From positions 2,046,001-2,110,000 of the forward strand of contig JAEBUN010000005.1 in NCBI GenBank assembly GCA_023014365.1: a stretch of 64,000 nucleotides of DNA, in the 5' to 3' direction. Position numbers and translations under genes: made by a program. The DNA is from Lepiota brunneoincarnata (Eukaryota > Basidiomycota > Agaricomycetes > Agaricales > Agaricaceae). Each line of letters starts with the position of its first letter. Position 1 is the first letter of the stretch. The notes beneath the pieces are model-generated. The model was given only the letters and a program-made list of their open reading frames with translations, had not been told where the DNA came from and made no database searches. Below, in pieces: positions 22,779-36,025 of this stretch.

Positions 22779-22859
22779 AAGTGTATCATGAACACTGGGC
22801 AAATGTTATGCACCTATCACGAATGCACACATTGGCATATGCGCCGCTTTGGGATAAGT

Positions 22860-25615
22860 TCAGGACCCAGAGAGACCATACTTGTTTGCTTCCAACCAGA
22901 CATCTCCCAGTTCTTGGATGACTTGGATCAGCAAGTCGTCTATGGCTTTGCGGTTGTCACCGCTTCCCTCAAGGTAGTATTTGATCTGCACAATGTCTCA
23001 TTAGCCCTAGCACTTGAAGCGTAATTGGAACCTACCTTGGGTTCTGTGCCGCTTGTACTAGTAAGAGGTCAGGTACCGGGCATTCTAATACCGGACGGTC
23101 AGGGGCATACCGAACAGTCAAAATGATCTTCATTCCATCGTCTTTCCTGGCTCGGAACTGAATCATATGTCCCGAGGACAATGGAAGGGAGGGTTTGTAA
23201 GTTGGAGGGTTGCTGCTGTCGTACCCTACAGTGAGATCAATGACAGAAGTGATTGTCAAGCCGGCAATTTGTTTGGGGTATGAGGGTGAACTTTCAGGCT
23301 GCAATCCGTAATGAGTACACAAAGAAACGTTGACGAGCGGAGAAGAACTGTGCGTACGTTGAACTGACGAACTCTCGTAAAGATACGGTCAATAGTTGGT
23401 GGATCGTTGCAGATGAAGTAGCCGTTGTTAGTCTAATATCGTTGTTGGACAGAACGTAGAGGTATAGATGTGACGAACGTACCTGGAAATGACCATACCT
23501 AGAGAGGGTCAGCATGAAAAAATGGAAGATGGCAAGAGCCCCACATTTGGTAGAGTTCCTGTAAATAGGCTGTGAGAGTCTTCCCCCGAGCATTCAATGC
23601 AGCAACAAGCTGGGCGAACATCATCTAGGAATGGCATAACGCTATTTGCTGCGCATGATCCCGAAAGTTACTCACAGTGGCTGCAACCCCATCTTTGTCC
23701 CGGATGTCCGATCCAAACATGAAGCCGATGGCCTCCTCATAGCCGAAAGGAACTTCATACCCAGCTTTGACCAGTTCGAGAGCGGTGTTCCCGATGTACT
23801 TGAATCCAGTCAGGCATTGCACAAACCTGAATCCTTCCACTTCCGCAATGACTTCTATCATCTTGGAGCTGACGGTAGACGCGACCATAGCAAGCTTGTC
23901 GATCGGTTTTCCCGTCGCCTTATATGCTTCAAAAACTTGGCTAGCGAAGAGAGAGCCCAGCAGATCGCCAGTGAAGAGGGTCCATGAACCATTTGAACTG
24001 AATGGTATTTAGAGGGTGCGAGAAGTTGGAATTGGGGGGACCGTACCTTCGCTCTGCAGCTGAAAACCTGTCAGAATCTGGGTCTTGAGCGAGGACATAA
24101 GAGATTCTCTCCCTTTCTGCGGTTGCAAGCGCAAGGTCCTGAATATGTGATTTTCGCCACTAAGTACCAGAGGGACGATATGACACACACGTGAACGTAC
24201 GATGGCACCTTTCTCCTCTGGATTTGGGAACCTGACGGTGGGGAATTCGGGATCGGGGAGCTGTTGTTCTTTGACTGGAACGTAGGGTGCAAATCCGAAT
24301 GTTTTGAAAGCACGGCTGATGTAGGAGTCGCTGACCCCATGCATCGATGTATTTACAAATCTTACAGGAGTTGTCTCGTTTAGTTCTCTGTTCATCAGTG
24401 AACATCCGTTGCCATGGAGTCAAAGTGAATTTTACCGAGAGACCAGGAGTTTCGACAGTGCAGCAAAGTAGGCTTCGTGCATTTCTTGTGTAACATCAGA
24501 CAACAGGAGGGAGGGAGCAATATCTCCTGTTTCCCAGGTTTGAGGTATGAGGTTTTCTTTAATGGAATCCGAGATGCCTTGGTCGTGCGGTTCAATGATC
24601 TAGCTTAGGTGTTACGTAGAGTCTAGCCGTGTCTTGTGATGCACAAACTTGAACTGCGTTTTCCCAGTAGACCTATAGGAGTTGATCATACTGTAGATAG
24701 CAGGATGAATGGGTTTTTTACCTTGTATCCGTTATCTTGCTGGGGGTATGTTAACCGCTGTAGGTACGGAAGATCATGAACAAACAGTACCTTTGGGTTG
24801 TGGCTTGCTAAGGAAGTATGAGTAGGACTAGAAACCGACCAAAGAAAAATACGAAACCAGTAATCATGACCCCGCATGCGGCACGGAGTCGCCTGACACT
24901 GAAAGGAACCCTGAAAACACGGGATCAATGCCAGCAACATGTCTCAAATATGACTTAATCTCACATGGGTGTGTGGACTGTGCCCTGAAAGAGGTACACT
25001 TTCATGCCCTTGGCGCAGAATGCCGCTGCAGTTAACTTTGCCCAATGCTCCGAGTTGTATCGATGGTCATGACCAATAACTACACCCCGAGCACGAGCGC
25101 CGGAGACTTGGTTTATCACATACGCAGCAAGACCCTTGGGAGTATTAGTTTCATTTGGATGGACTCTTAGCTGAGTTTCTGCACCTGAGAAACCTGAATA
25201 ATTATCAAATCTTTTTTTCTCGTGATTGTCAATGATTCATGTTCCAGTGCAGCGACTTTAAGCCTCACCATTTATTCGGGCCCAGCCTGCTTCCATTTTC
25301 CCCCGTAGCCCTAGAGGGTTATTGTTATCTTGGAAGAACCCAAGCTGACCAGATCGTACCCACCTGCTGTACCGAACTGGATGCGGTTCCTGTAGGTGCT
25401 GTAAGTCTTCTTAGAATGAAATGGCAGCTGTGTACCGTCCGACCTCAAGCGCTTATCTAGTTCTGCAACATTTTTAGAGTCCCATAAACTCTGAATCTCC
25501 GCTCGAGTTATTGGGTTCTAGTATGTAGGATTGGGTTAAGTGTGTTCAGGGCATAAGAACAACTCACGCGATCCAGACGGAGCCACTCCTCGACCAGTGC
25601 TGAAAGACTGTCCAT
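22860..25615 (-). CDS. Phosphoglucomutase 2-like / phosphopentomutase
   Basis: This is an alpha-D-phosphohexomutase of the PGM2 (phosphopentomutase) branch, which interconverts ribose or deoxyribose 1- and 5-phosphates and can act on glucose phosphates. It is cytosolic. The start at 25615 gives MDSLSALVEEWLRLDR, followed after an intron by NPITRAEIQSLWDSKNVAEL. The phosphoserine loop reads GVMITASHNPK across a splice junction at about 24810, and the metal-binding loop reads AQDPDSDRF near 24080. The substrate loop lies around PFGYEEAIGFMFG (about 23730), followed by SDIRDKDGVAAT. These three motifs argue for an active enzyme. Roughly a dozen introns are present. The last exon encodes KYYLEGSGDNRKAIDDLLIQ and ends at TGA 22860-22862. 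Substrate preference is inferred from family resemblance. Confidence 0.85.
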
Positions 25616-25865
25616 GGGTTCCGGTTAGCCCTGGATGAGTGTAGGTCGGTGTTTACACTTGTGTTTGGCGAACTAGTCCGTACTATCTTAGGATCTTCGT
25701 GCAGCTCAATTGTTCCGCAAAGCTCGAAATTCAATATCCAATGCTATTCAGCTGTCAACACACAGGTTTGAGATAAGCACTCGGAGAAATATTTGTTTGG
25801 TTTGGACCTTCGGACCAAACAATATACGGATGTGTTGGAAATTTCGTTGCCAAAGTAGCTCGACG

Positions 25866-26801
25866 ATGACCTCACGCGTACGCCTACCCAGAATCACTCT
25901 TGCCAACCTCAAACCTGCTCCGGGCTCACAGCAGAACGTGAGTCTTTGAGATATGCGTCTAATACACTTTCTAACAGACTCTGTAGCAAAAACGAGTTGG
26001 TAGGGGTCAGGGCTCCGGATACGGTCGTACAGCTGGGCGTGGTGCCAATGGTCAAAAATCTCGCTCTGGTCCTGGGCCGAAGCCAGGGTTTGAGGGTGGT
26101 CAGACACCAATTACAAAGCTGTTCCCCAAGCGTGGTTTCAATAACCGGTACGTATGTTTCCGGCAAGTCCATGCTTGACGTTTAAATGACCGTCGGAAGA
26201 AATGCGAGGGCATGGGCACCCGTCAACCTCGACCGGATACAACACTGGTTAGATCAAGGTCGCTTGACATCATCTATGGAGAATCCTATAACTGCGAGAG
26301 AGTTGTTATTGAGTGGCTGCGTACACTCGGTGCATGATGGTGTTAAAATCCTGGGAAATGTAAAGTTTTATCGAGGGTTAGTTGGAAATGTTTGTGCTCA
26401 TCGCTTTCTAGGGTGCGGAACAATTGAAGGCACCGCTATATATTGTAGCTTCGAGAGCGAGCCAGAGTGCAATTAAAGCCATTGAAGACAAAGGGGGAAA
26501 GATTGTCTGCAAGTTCTACAATGAACTGGCCCTCAGAGACTGTGTCAAGGGAAGGACGGATAGAATATCTGCTGCCCCAACGCGTCGCGAGGACATACGT
26601 GAGTTGATACCTATTACTTGCAATTTGCGTTTAGCCATGTCATGAACAGAGTGGTACACTGAACACAAAAATCGCGGGTTCTTGTCTCCGGAAACGCTCA
26701 AAGCATTGGGCAATTTGTCCTTCGTGGAGGAGCGTTGGGGTTTGCTGTCCAGGCAACTCAACGTGTTCAAACAGCAGAAGTTTGATAGACAGCGCAAGTA
26801 A
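25866..26801 (+). CDS. MRPL10: Mitochondrial large-subunit ribosomal protein uL15m (MRPL10)
   Basis: This is the bacterial-type L15 protein of the mitochondrial ribosome. The ATG at 25866 gives [20 protein letters not shown]; an in-frame ATG at 25830 would add twelve residues. The glycine-rich L15 signature follows across an intron: [20 protein letters not shown], then [20 protein letters not shown] and RGFNN. Later exons give [20 protein letters not shown] and [20 protein letters not shown]. Four exons are supported, and the frame ends at TAA 26799-26801. The stop lies only 28 bases from the stop of PRP38 on the other strand, so the two 3' untranslated regions must overlap. Confidence 0.9.
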
Positions 26802-26829
26802 TGTATGTAATGTGTCATCCATTACGGTT

Positions 26830-27820
26830 TTATGTCTCCATCCTATCTGGTGAGATACTCCGGCTCCGCGACTGATAGGGTGACCTGGAAGGACTCCTAG
26901 AAATATATCGTAACCCAGCAGAGATGCGACCACTACTCCGTGAACCCGATCTACTTCCTTCCTCACTTCTACTTCCTCCCCCACTTCTTCTGCTTTCTCG
27001 ACCACTGGACCTCCTACTCCTGCTCCTGCTTCTTTCACTGTCACTGCCCCCTTCCATCGCGTCAAGGAGTCGACTCTTTCTCGGACCTAGCTCTCCGGTT
27101 TCCTCGAGCACTTGTCGTTTGGGTATTCGAGGCAGGATGATATCGCATACTCTCTCCTCGGTTAGTAGTGAGTCAACAAATTCGTCGATATATGTCAATG
27201 AGTAGCCATCTAAGACGTCTGGTTAACAACTCTTGTAAACCCCATTGGTAAGTAGGAATATCTACCCATATTGCGCTGCCGTAATTTGCGGTAGTCTTTC
27301 AGCAGTGGCTCCAATATCTCATACACCTCTACGGCTCTGAAGGTCATGCGTATATACATTCGCTGCTAGTGCACGTAGATACCTGCGAGGAGGTCAGCGA
27401 GTGAGATAGGTGACGGATATGACCAGCACACACTTGAACTCATCTGCCTGTAAGTACTCGATCAATATCTCCTTCTCTGGCTGGATCTGCAGAAGCTTCA
27501 ACAAAAGGCACATGAATTCCGTTGGTCTTTGGTTGCCTCCATAGACACCTCCAATGGCTTGTAGTTCAATTGCTTTGTCTATAATACTGGCAGCTAAAAA
27601 CATATTTCAGAGTGATCGCAATGTCTGAGGCTAGTGAGCGTACCAGTCAGCGCAAAGCAGTGTTCCTTCCAATATGTGGCCTCATATATGCGGCTACGGA
27701 TGACGCTTTCGACTAAATACTACACAGATGGGTATATCTTGTATAAAAGGTGTGTTTGCGACTCACTTGTGGGTTCTGGCCATGGATTGCCTTTGCTCCA
27801 GTGACGGTGGTGTTGGCCAT
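26830..27820 (-). CDS. PRP38: Pre-mRNA-splicing factor PRP38
   Basis: PRP38 is a component of the U4/U6.U5 tri-snRNP precursor complex needed for spliceosome activation. The start at 27820 gives MANTTVTGAKAIHGQNPQ, the family's exact N-terminal pattern. Exons then give YLVESVIRSRIYEATYWKEH, IGGVYGGNQRPTEFMCLLLK and IEYLQADEFKYLRALAAMYI. The core ends in EFVDSLLTEERVCDIILPRI, and the last exon adds an Arg/Ser-rich tail (about 26830-27030) like that of animal PRPF38 rather than yeast Prp38. Five introns are seen. The stop is TAA at 26830-26832. The assignment is firm because every conserved block is present. Confidence 0.92.
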
Positions 27821-28571
27821 TGAAGAGCTAGCGTTGTTTGGGCTTGTTGCATCAGCTCCGTAGGTTTAACAACCATCGAAGACGTTATTGCTCCTGGGTA
27901 CTTTTCAAAGGCTCTATGTCTACTAAAGACATCTCTTTTTCACTTCTTCTGCTTGTGGATGGCAAGAATCTGTACTGAAGAACTCTGCTCTGGGCTCTAT
28001 GCTCTTCATGTCTCCTAGCTGGTCGCACAGAAATCAATGTTTATATTTTCAACATCGGCTTATTGTGCTGCTTTTTCCAGCATCCAACTTGAATGCTATC
28101 TTGGAGGGCTATGTCATGGGCTTGCTGTAGAGGATAAAGACTCTTTCGAGACGGCGAGAGTATGCTCCCCCTCGGCTGAACATGAACATCGAAATGGAGA
28201 ATGCTAGTTAGTCTGCGCGTTTTGGTCCCCTCGAAAGCGTACCGAGCTTGCGCCAGAATGGGGAAGGGGGTTGTTGTTACAAGCATGGAATTACCTCCAT
28301 TACTGATAAGCACCTTACAGAGGACGTTGGCTGCGCTATTTTTTTTCCCTTCCTACTCGACTTCTGCCTGCAGGACCAAGGAGTACAAAGGGCCTAGGCT
28401 GTAGTGTACATGTAGGCTGTATGTAGACGTAGGACGAATAAAAACGACGGGTGTTTGAGGCCCAGCAAGGGGAGCGAGGAATGAGTGACCTGATTAGTCT
28501 GCTTGTTCCCTGACTTGTTCCTCCTCTGCGCTGGTCCGTTCAGGCTCTCGGACTTTCTCTCTCTCCTCAGG
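27821..28571. other. Intergenic: PRP38 promoter and PHD-gene leader
   Basis: I see no protein gene I can support in these 750 bases. A minus-strand open frame of about 90 codons (28041-28313) has no recognisable motif. A strong 3' splice-site sequence (tctcctcag) ends just before the ATG of the next gene, which suggests an intron in that gene's 5' untranslated leader. Confidence 0.4.
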
Positions 28572-31500
28572 ATGGCCACCACTGCAAGTATGCCTCCATA
28601 TATGCTCCCAGGAGTCCCTGTACAACAGCCACCCCACCTAGAGGGAGACGCCGACCTTGCCACTGAAATACTACCAGGACCGCCTTCTATTACCTCCGTC
28701 CAACAGGCCGCACAAAAACGCGACCCAAGAAAACCATCCACTGTCTTTTCCTACTTACCTCCTGCTGACCCGGGATCCACATATTCTGGTATTATGCACG
28801 GTACTCTGATTGGACAGGAAACCCAGGACGGTCCCCGCTCAAAACGCTCAAGAGTTGACAAAGGGTGAGTTTTCCGTCACCTCGCTTCCTTCCCTCTATT
28901 GACTACGTCCCGCACGTACATTTCCTTCGACCATATCTACAATGCATGGCTATCGCAATGGTATACCACTGCACGTCTCTGGTTGTCGCTATTCCATACG
29001 GAAAAGAACGGCCTCGGGGCGTGCCCAACGTGCCTCTGCCCGCAATCAAAATGGGGTGACCCCAGCTGTGCCCTTGGAGAGCAGCAGCTCTGCTGATGGT
29101 CCAACGCAGTTCCACCCCGGCCCATCGCCGTTGGAAATGGATGGTTACACGATGGTTCTAGACGATGAACTTCCCCTCTCTCGCTCCAACTCTACCCAAA
29201 ACCTCCATGAGACCCCCGCCCCCACAGCTCACGGGAGGGTGAAGCGCAAGGACAAAGGAAAAGGAAAAGAGGTTGAAGTAGCTCCTGTCAAGGTCAAAGA
29301 GGAGCCAAAGAACGTATCGCTGTTGCCCTCGCCCGATCCTCCAACATCCAGCTTGGTGAGTTTCCATGTCTCGCCCGATCTCTGACTCATCCTCCTTCTC
29401 AAGCTTAACAACGATGATCATTGTTCTTCATGTCGCTCACACGGCGGTCTCGTGTACTGCGACGGATGTCCGCGAGCTTTCCATCTCTGGTGCCTAGATC
29501 CGCCCATGGAGAGTATAGAGGAGGGTGATAGCAGATGGTTCTGCCCAGCGTGCATGATACGTAAGGTCAGTGAGAAGTCCTCTACTCTACCGTTTACCTC
29601 AAATTCCCCTAGCAACCACCCGCGAAACCTCCACCTTCTCTGGTGTCCCCTTTGATCCATCAACTGAATCTATCGTTTCCGGTCGAGTTCCAGCTACCCG
29701 AAGATATCCGGACCTACTTCAAAGACGGTGAATCACCTTTTCACGGGAATATACGACTTATTCAACCTTAAAAACCAGTCGCCTCGGGACCAAAAGGCAA
29801 TTATGTGAACATGGCTGAGTTTAAACCACCCCGCCAAAAGTAGGAGCCCTCAGCATATGCCTTGAACGCAACTCAACAAATTTCTCTTGTAGTCGTCTGG
29901 GACTTTTAGAAGACAGAGATCCTTATCGTTTAAGGGACAGAAATAGTGCACCTGTTTTGTGCTTTCAATGTGGGATGTCTGCCCTTCCTGGCGGTCTGGC
30001 TGCCGCCGCCCCTGCAACAAAACGAACACGGCGATCGTCTGTAACTAAGGATGCCACAACAGATAGCTGGAAGGCCCTTATTTCGTGCGATTTCTGCAGC
30101 CTGCATTGGCATTTGGATTGCCTCAGCCCCCCTCTACCTAGTATGCCTTCATACACTAAGAAATGGATGTGCCCAAATCACTCAGAAAAGGCGTTGGTGC
30201 GTGCAGACCGCTATATCTCATCAGAAATCGTTTTAATATTCCTACACAGCCCGTCAAGCGTCGAGTCCCCAAGTTGAATCCTTATCCAGTCATCGATGTC
30301 AACAAACCAGGACAAGTTAACAATGGGAACGTTGATGTCCTTCCCTCCGACAGTACAACCCCGGTTCATGCCCCAAATCGAGTCGTTACCGATGAAGTGC
30401 TGATCAATGGCCGGCGATATCGTGTTCCTGAACGAATAATTGTTCTTGATTTCTGGAATAAGCTTAATAGAAGTGAAGGCTCAGCGATTCAGTAAGCCCT
30501 CGTACCTGGTTTATACCAATGCGCTCTGACAGAAAAAAAAAGGGAAGAGAAGGACGGGATTTCTTCTGGATTGTCCTCTCCGCTGACGTCCTTGAGTTCT
30601 CTGGATGACTTTGGGGATGATTTGCATAACGACCCAGTTCTGAACGAAGACACGGATGAGATGAGAGTTGCCCAGGTATGTTAGCAAAGCCTCAACCCTT
30701 GGCCGTTGTGTTCATTCACCCCCCTCATTTAAACAGATGCTCTGCAGTTTAAAGGCAGCGAAGCCTCGTGTACCCGCTGTCGACGAAGCGCGGCGAAGGA
30801 CAACGGATCGGGGTGTGCAAACAAGTCCCGAGGTGGGGGCACCTGTCAAAACAAGGGGAAGAGTTGCCAACACGATTGCATCCGCGAAAGTCAGCGCTAT
30901 ATGTGATACCAAACTACTCCCATCCTGATTTTCCTTCACTCTTAGCGTCTCACCAAGGCCACGCCAGTCAATGGATTTATCCGCCCCCAGCCAAGCGCGT
31001 CTGCAGACTCAACGAGCACGCTTGGGACATCAGTATCGGCAGTAATTACTACGAGACGGAAACGATCGACTCAAAGCACACAGCCTGAGCCTAGCACTCG
31101 CGAACTTAGGTCCAAGAGCAGGAATGTGGTATATGATTCATCACTAGTTAGCGCTTCCTCTAAGGTTATATCTACGACATCTTATTTCGTTGCTTTGCTG
31201 ACCTGCTTCCCTCTAACAGGATTCCGTAAAGCCTGCCAATGACACGAACATGGAGAACAGTTCAACGGACGTAGCCGCCCCAATTCTACCACCAGCAAGG
31301 AGAGTGGTTCATGTCAAGGTACTCACAGCTGTACATGACTAAGGGCTCTAGACTCACCATCCCCTTCCAGGTTGAAGAATCTGACGATACTCATGCTCTC
31401 TTGAACGGTATTGGCACGGACCCTGGACCATCAACAACCCTCCCAGCAAAGGTGAGCATGAATTGAGTCAGATTATGAGGGACCGGTTAATATGCCCCAT

Positions 31501-31886
31501 AGGCAACACCAAAGCGCCGGGGGCGGCGACCCGCAGCCCTCAGGGATCCGGAAGAAAATAAGCCACAACTTCAACCTCAGAAACGGGGTAGGAAGAGGAA
31601 AGAGAGGGATGAAGACGCCCAGGATCCCACTTACAAACCCAACGCGTCGGAGGCCGCAAAGGAGAGGAAACTGGAACATGACAAGGAAGAGAAAAGAGTG
31701 ACCCGCAGATACAACGTGCGCACCCCATCGCGCTCCCGTATGCCGCCTCCATCTTCCTCCACAACCCTGAACCCACCTTCCTCAGCGCCCATGACCCCCT
31801 CCCTCAAGATCCGCCTGCCACGATTGAGTAATGTGGCTATCTCGCATAATGGCTTCGGAGGCATAGGCACTCCAACTAAGTCGTAA
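28572..31886 (+). CDS. RCO1: Two-PHD-finger chromatin protein, Rco1/PHF12-like (Rpd3S-type complex)
   Basis: This is a likely subunit of a small Rpd3/Clr6 histone deacetylase complex that acts on transcribed chromatin. The start at 28572 gives MATTASMPPYMLPGVPVQQP, followed by a disordered N-terminus with a nuclear-type KGKGKEVEVAPVKVKEE segment. The first PHD finger (about 29405-29570) reads HCSSCRSHGGLVYCDGCPRA and ends WFCPACM. A linker with LNLSFPVEFQLPEDIRTYF resembles the Sin3-interacting region between the Rco1 fingers. The second finger (about 29955-30185) runs from VLCFQCGM to KWMCPNHSEK, with an Ala/Thr-rich insert. The long C-terminus is basic and low in complexity. At least nine introns occur. 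The orthology call rests on the PHD-linker-PHD order. Confidence 0.72.
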
Positions 31887-32215
31887 TGTTTGTCTAGCAG
31901 TCCGCATAAAAGGACATCATGACTCCAGAGACCGACGTTACACTCCACAGGTTCATCACATGAACTATTTTATGTCAATACCTTCCGACCATTAATGCAG
32001 TGTTCTCATAGGAAACATAATGATCTGTTAGTTGGCCTACAGTATTCCCTCTGTCCATTAGATACTTCCCCCCTCCCCATCAGTGGGATGATAGATTTCA
32101 CGCAATACTTATGGGGCCTTAAATAAGCGGAACAACCCTGCCATCTTTGGGTACAAGTCATAGACATAGGCGCTCAAGCGAATGTCACTCAATCCACCAA
32201 GGCACCTCGGTCTCC
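31887..32215. other. Intergenic between the PHD gene and the tRNA modification gene
   Basis: I see no gene or repeat here. The stretch is moderately AT-rich and should hold the 3' end of the PHD-gene transcript and the promoter of the next gene. An ATG at 32147, in frame with the chosen start at 32216, could extend that protein by 23 residues. Confidence 0.4.
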
Positions 32216-33994
32216 ATGTCTCTGCGTCCGCTCATTGCCATCTGTGGAACGACAGGTGTTGGGAAGTCCAATATAGCTGTTGACCTTGCTATTAGGTTAA
32301 GGCGGGGCGGCTTCAAGAACGGATGGCATGGAGCAAAGATTGTCAACGCAGATTCGATGCAAGTGTACGAGGGGCTCGATGTCATCACAAACAAAATGCC
32401 TCAAGAAGAACGCAAAGGCGTTGAGCACCTTCTCATGGATTTTAAGAAACCCGGAGAGCAGTATGTTGTTGGCCAGTGGGTGCGGGACGCCATCGAACTG
32501 GTGAGTAGTGAGACTGATCACACAGGCTGCCGGCTGATTTATGGACTTGAGATCAATGAGATCCACGAGGATGGGCAAGTCCCCATCGTTGTTGGCGGAA
32601 CATCATACTGGATCCAGCACCTCGTCTTCTCTGATCGCTTGGTTGGCTCAGCCCAGAATCAAGAACCTTCACCATCTCGCAAACAGCCCAGGAACTTGGA
32701 GGATATTCAAGACCTCACCACCCATCTGAGTCCAGAACTCTTGCAGCTATTTCGCTCATTACCCGAGTCTCCGCCTTCAGCCAAGACAGACCCCGACGCT
32801 GCGCTCAAAATGTACAACGTTCTCAGTGCACTAGATCCTGTGATGGCTGCTCGGTGGCATTGGCGAGATACACGGAAGGTTCTACGAAGTTTGGAGATCA
32901 TCAGGGAGGCGGGCCGCAAAGCGAGCGCCATTGTTGCCGAACAAACCTCAAGGAGTGAACCAAGGTTCGTCCCGCTTGGCGTGAAGGGCTCGGCGAATGG
33001 GTAATGTAGGATGGCACAGGTACCGGACATTGTTCCTCTGGTTATATGCAGAACCTGCCGTCTTGGAGAAGCGGCTGAATGAACGAGTGGACAAAATGAT
33101 AGAAGTAAGTGGAAGTTCATCCTTCTATTGGACACAGTCAAAAATGTGCCTCAGCTGGGCTTGTTGGATGAAATCCGTACCCTTCAAAAAATAGCACTGA
33201 AGGCTTCCCAACCCGATGTGGCACCTGCTCACAACCCAAGTACCAACTATAGTAAGGGTATATATCAAGCAATAGGTGGGTGAATGCATCTCTTATCATT
33301 TGGTTACTCAATAATTGCTTTGGGCAGGCTACAAGGAATTCCATAAATATTTGTTCGACCCTGAGAGCCCGCAAGCTGATTTTCGCCAGTCTGTTGACAG
33401 AATGAAGCTATCAACCAAGCAGTACGCAAAGCGGCAGATATCCTGGATTCGCAATAAATTAATACCAGCAATTAATTGCGCGAATAAGGACACCATGATA
33501 TACTTACTTGATGCAACCGGTATCACGTTGCACAACTTATGCTTTTGCTATTACTGACGCCCTTTTTCTTCAAGATCTTGGGGATCAATGGAAGACGGAG
33601 GTACAAGAACCTGCAATCAAAATACTAGAAGGTGGGTTACAAATTGTAAACGGATCCGTGTGACCGCATATCGACATGAACCAGATTTTCTGGAGGAAAA
33701 TATTCTTCCTGAAGCTATGGCGTTGTCGGAGCGGGCACAACAGATGCTGATGGTGAAGGAAAAGGAACTTAGGCAAGTGCCTCAGGGGCTAGAGGCATCC
33801 TTCCGGTGCTAAGCTGTTCTTTTAGGCCAGTTTCGATCTTGGAAGCCCGGAAAAAGATAATCTGTTCAATATGTACGATCGACAAGAATCAGCCCGTCAT
33901 GATCGAACAAGGCCCAGAATGGGACGCCCACCAGAAGACGCGATCCCACAAACGATTGGCGGTCAGATTTAAAACGGAACCAGCAGCTTCGTAA
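32216..33994 (+). CDS. MOD5: tRNA dimethylallyltransferase (MOD5/TRIT1)
   Basis: This enzyme transfers a dimethylallyl group to N6 of adenosine 37 in tRNAs that read UNN codons, in cytosol, nucleus and mitochondria. The start at 32216 gives MSLRPLIAICGTTGVGKSNI with the P-loop GTTGVGKS. Conserved blocks follow: ADSMQVYEGLDVITNKM, VPIVVGGTSYWIQHLVF, and the core ARWHWRDTRKVLRSLEI. The next blocks are YRTLFLWLYAEPAVLEKRLN and KGIYQAIGYKEF, then STKQYAKRQISWIRNKL. The C-terminus carries the eukaryotic matrin-type zinc finger: CSIC, then W..H..TRSH. Eight or so introns are needed; one at 32502-32554 starts inside an open frame. The stop is TAA at 33992-33994. Choice between 32216 and the upstream ATG at 32147 could decide mitochondrial targeting. 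Confidence 0.9.
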
Positions 33995-34202
33995 TAGTAT
34001 ATGTTACAGTGTAAGATTTCTACCGATTCAATTCCACAGTCAACCTAACAACGGTGCGCTAGAATTATAAAAAGCAATATTTCCGGCCAACTAGATCGGT
34101 CTTAGGAATGCAGAATCAGCCCATTGGGGCAACCATTCTTCCCAATCTTCCCAATTTGCATCGTCACGAATGTCCCTCCACTTTTTATCTCCGTCATTCC
34201 GA

Positions 34203-35801
34203 TTAGTGGTGGCGACGTGGGTTCAAGAGATGATCCAAGACGTGAACAGCACCGTTGCTGCTCACCATATCTCGCACGAGGACGTTACGGTGGTTGACCG
34301 AGAACTTGGTTTCAGTAGTCGTTGGTTTGTGGGGACCTGGTAATGGGAGTGAAACCCTAGTCCTCTTAATATGGGCATGAACAGTCCGGTTGTCAAACAA
34401 CGTTGGGAGCTGGAAATGCAGGTTGGAAATGACGTCTCCGTATGAAAGGTAGTGATTCCGTCCTCGCTCTACGTGGACCGGAACAGTATGAGCTGACTTA
34501 TTGAATTGATAGTCTACGTGGGATAAATTCCGTACATATCCCGGGCCATAATAGTGATACTCACCTGAATGGATGACGAGCCCTGGTACAATGTGATATT
34601 CAAGCAACTTTCGTAACGTGCGGTGGCCAAGGGGAGAGAATAGGAAGAGTCTTAACTTCTGCGGCAAGCGCTCGAAGGCTGAATTTACCGGAGCGAACAG
34701 GGTGAGAGAAGAAGTGCCCTCAAGCCCCTCCTCGTGCTGCTCATGATGCTTGAAGCACAGGTCGACGCTACCAGTAAGGCCGACGCGCTGAATAGCCGAT
34801 GTCTGAGGGAAACGAATTAATTGCTATAATCATAAGATGGGACGGAAATACCAAGAAAGAGAAGTGCCGCGGGATCAAGAACAAGCTCTGGAATGCGGTC
34901 AGCGGAGGCAAGATGGGATGGTTCACCACATGAATTATCCCTGCAGTCCAGATGAAATAAACAGAAGAATCTTCGACCTCATCGAAAATAAGACCAACCA
35001 TTGGAAGCTTCCACATCGGGATACACGACCTTAGCATAGAAGTTGATGTTTGTAGTGGGCGGCAACAACCTCTGCTCAACCCTGATACGAAGTGGCTGCC
35101 CTTCCAGAGCGCTAGCGATGGCTAATTTGGTGGCGTGGGTGGTGTTATAGCCGAGCGAGTGAACATTGACTGCCTCTGGCAAGGTTTGATAGGCGAGAAT
35201 TGCGCGAACGAACATCTGTAAGAATTTCTTGCGGCGCTTTTTCTTATTATCGTCGAGTAGGAGTGAAGTGTCGACTTCCTCAGCAACCAACATCACATCG
35301 TCCCAGCCGCAATTGAGCGCGAGGCCGAAAGGAATAGCACCACTGTCGTCTGTCTCATCGATCTGAGACAGCTTAGATTTATCACAACCGTGGTGAGGAT
35401 CAGGAAGAGCCCAGTCAGGCGTCGCAAAGAAGGTGAGTCCTGTGTATTGGTCTGGGCGTTTTACGTGGAAAGGTCGGTGAATAATACTTACTCATCATCT
35501 TTATTGTCCAAGTAATGAGCTGCATCGGCAAAATTGATGGCTTTGGTCAATTTGGTGAACCTAAGGGCTGCAACATTGATCTGTTTCTCTTCGAGCCACG
35601 AAAGGAGCCGTACCTGGGGTCATTGCTAATGAGCTTCCATATGGTTCCGTGCTTCCCTTCAGAGACAAGGCCTTCAATGGGTGTGCCCTTGTCGGGAACA
35701 AAACGCAAAGGATGTTGCTCGGTCTCAAGAGAGAAGATGGGGGTCTGACTCGGGACAGCAGTCACTAGGCTGGTGAGACAGAGGATGGGCAGGAGCAGCA
35801 T
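34203..35801 (-). CDS. Secreted or vacuolar protein with two fasciclin (FAS1) domains
   Basis: Fasciclin-domain proteins are adhesion or cell-surface proteins; in fungi some are vacuolar or wall-associated. The longer open frame upstream lacks an ATG, so I start at 35801, which gives MLLLPILCLTSLVTAVPS, a typical signal peptide. The first domain includes LTFFATPDWALPDPHHG and FVRAILAYQTLPEAVNVHS. The second contains SLTLFAPVNSAFERLPQKLR, LRKLLEYHIVPGLVIHSGEY and ends in GAVHVLDHLLNPRRHH, the classic FAS1 H2 box. Potential N-glycosylation sites are present. No GPI signal is seen, because the protein stops right after the second domain. Exon borders near 34.8-35.0 kb are approximate. Its biological role here is unknown. 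Confidence 0.78.
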
Positions 35802-36025
35802 GACGGATGCGGCACAAGCGAGTGCGGTGGACCATGGCCTGTAAATATACCCCCAGAGCTCCAAGTCTTAGAACATGACGACATATATTATGGGTTGGGG
35901 CAGCACCGGACTACACAATCTCATCACAGGGGTCTGAGTGGAAAACACTGTTCCACATCACTAGGACATATGCCTACGCAAATGGTATGTACAAAGAAGA
36001 CAAGAAAGCTCGCAGTTCAGTCCCC

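Noticed and set aside
35547..35864. Fasciclin gene start at 35864
   Set aside because: That codon is TTG. The first in-frame ATG (35801) begins a normal signal peptide.
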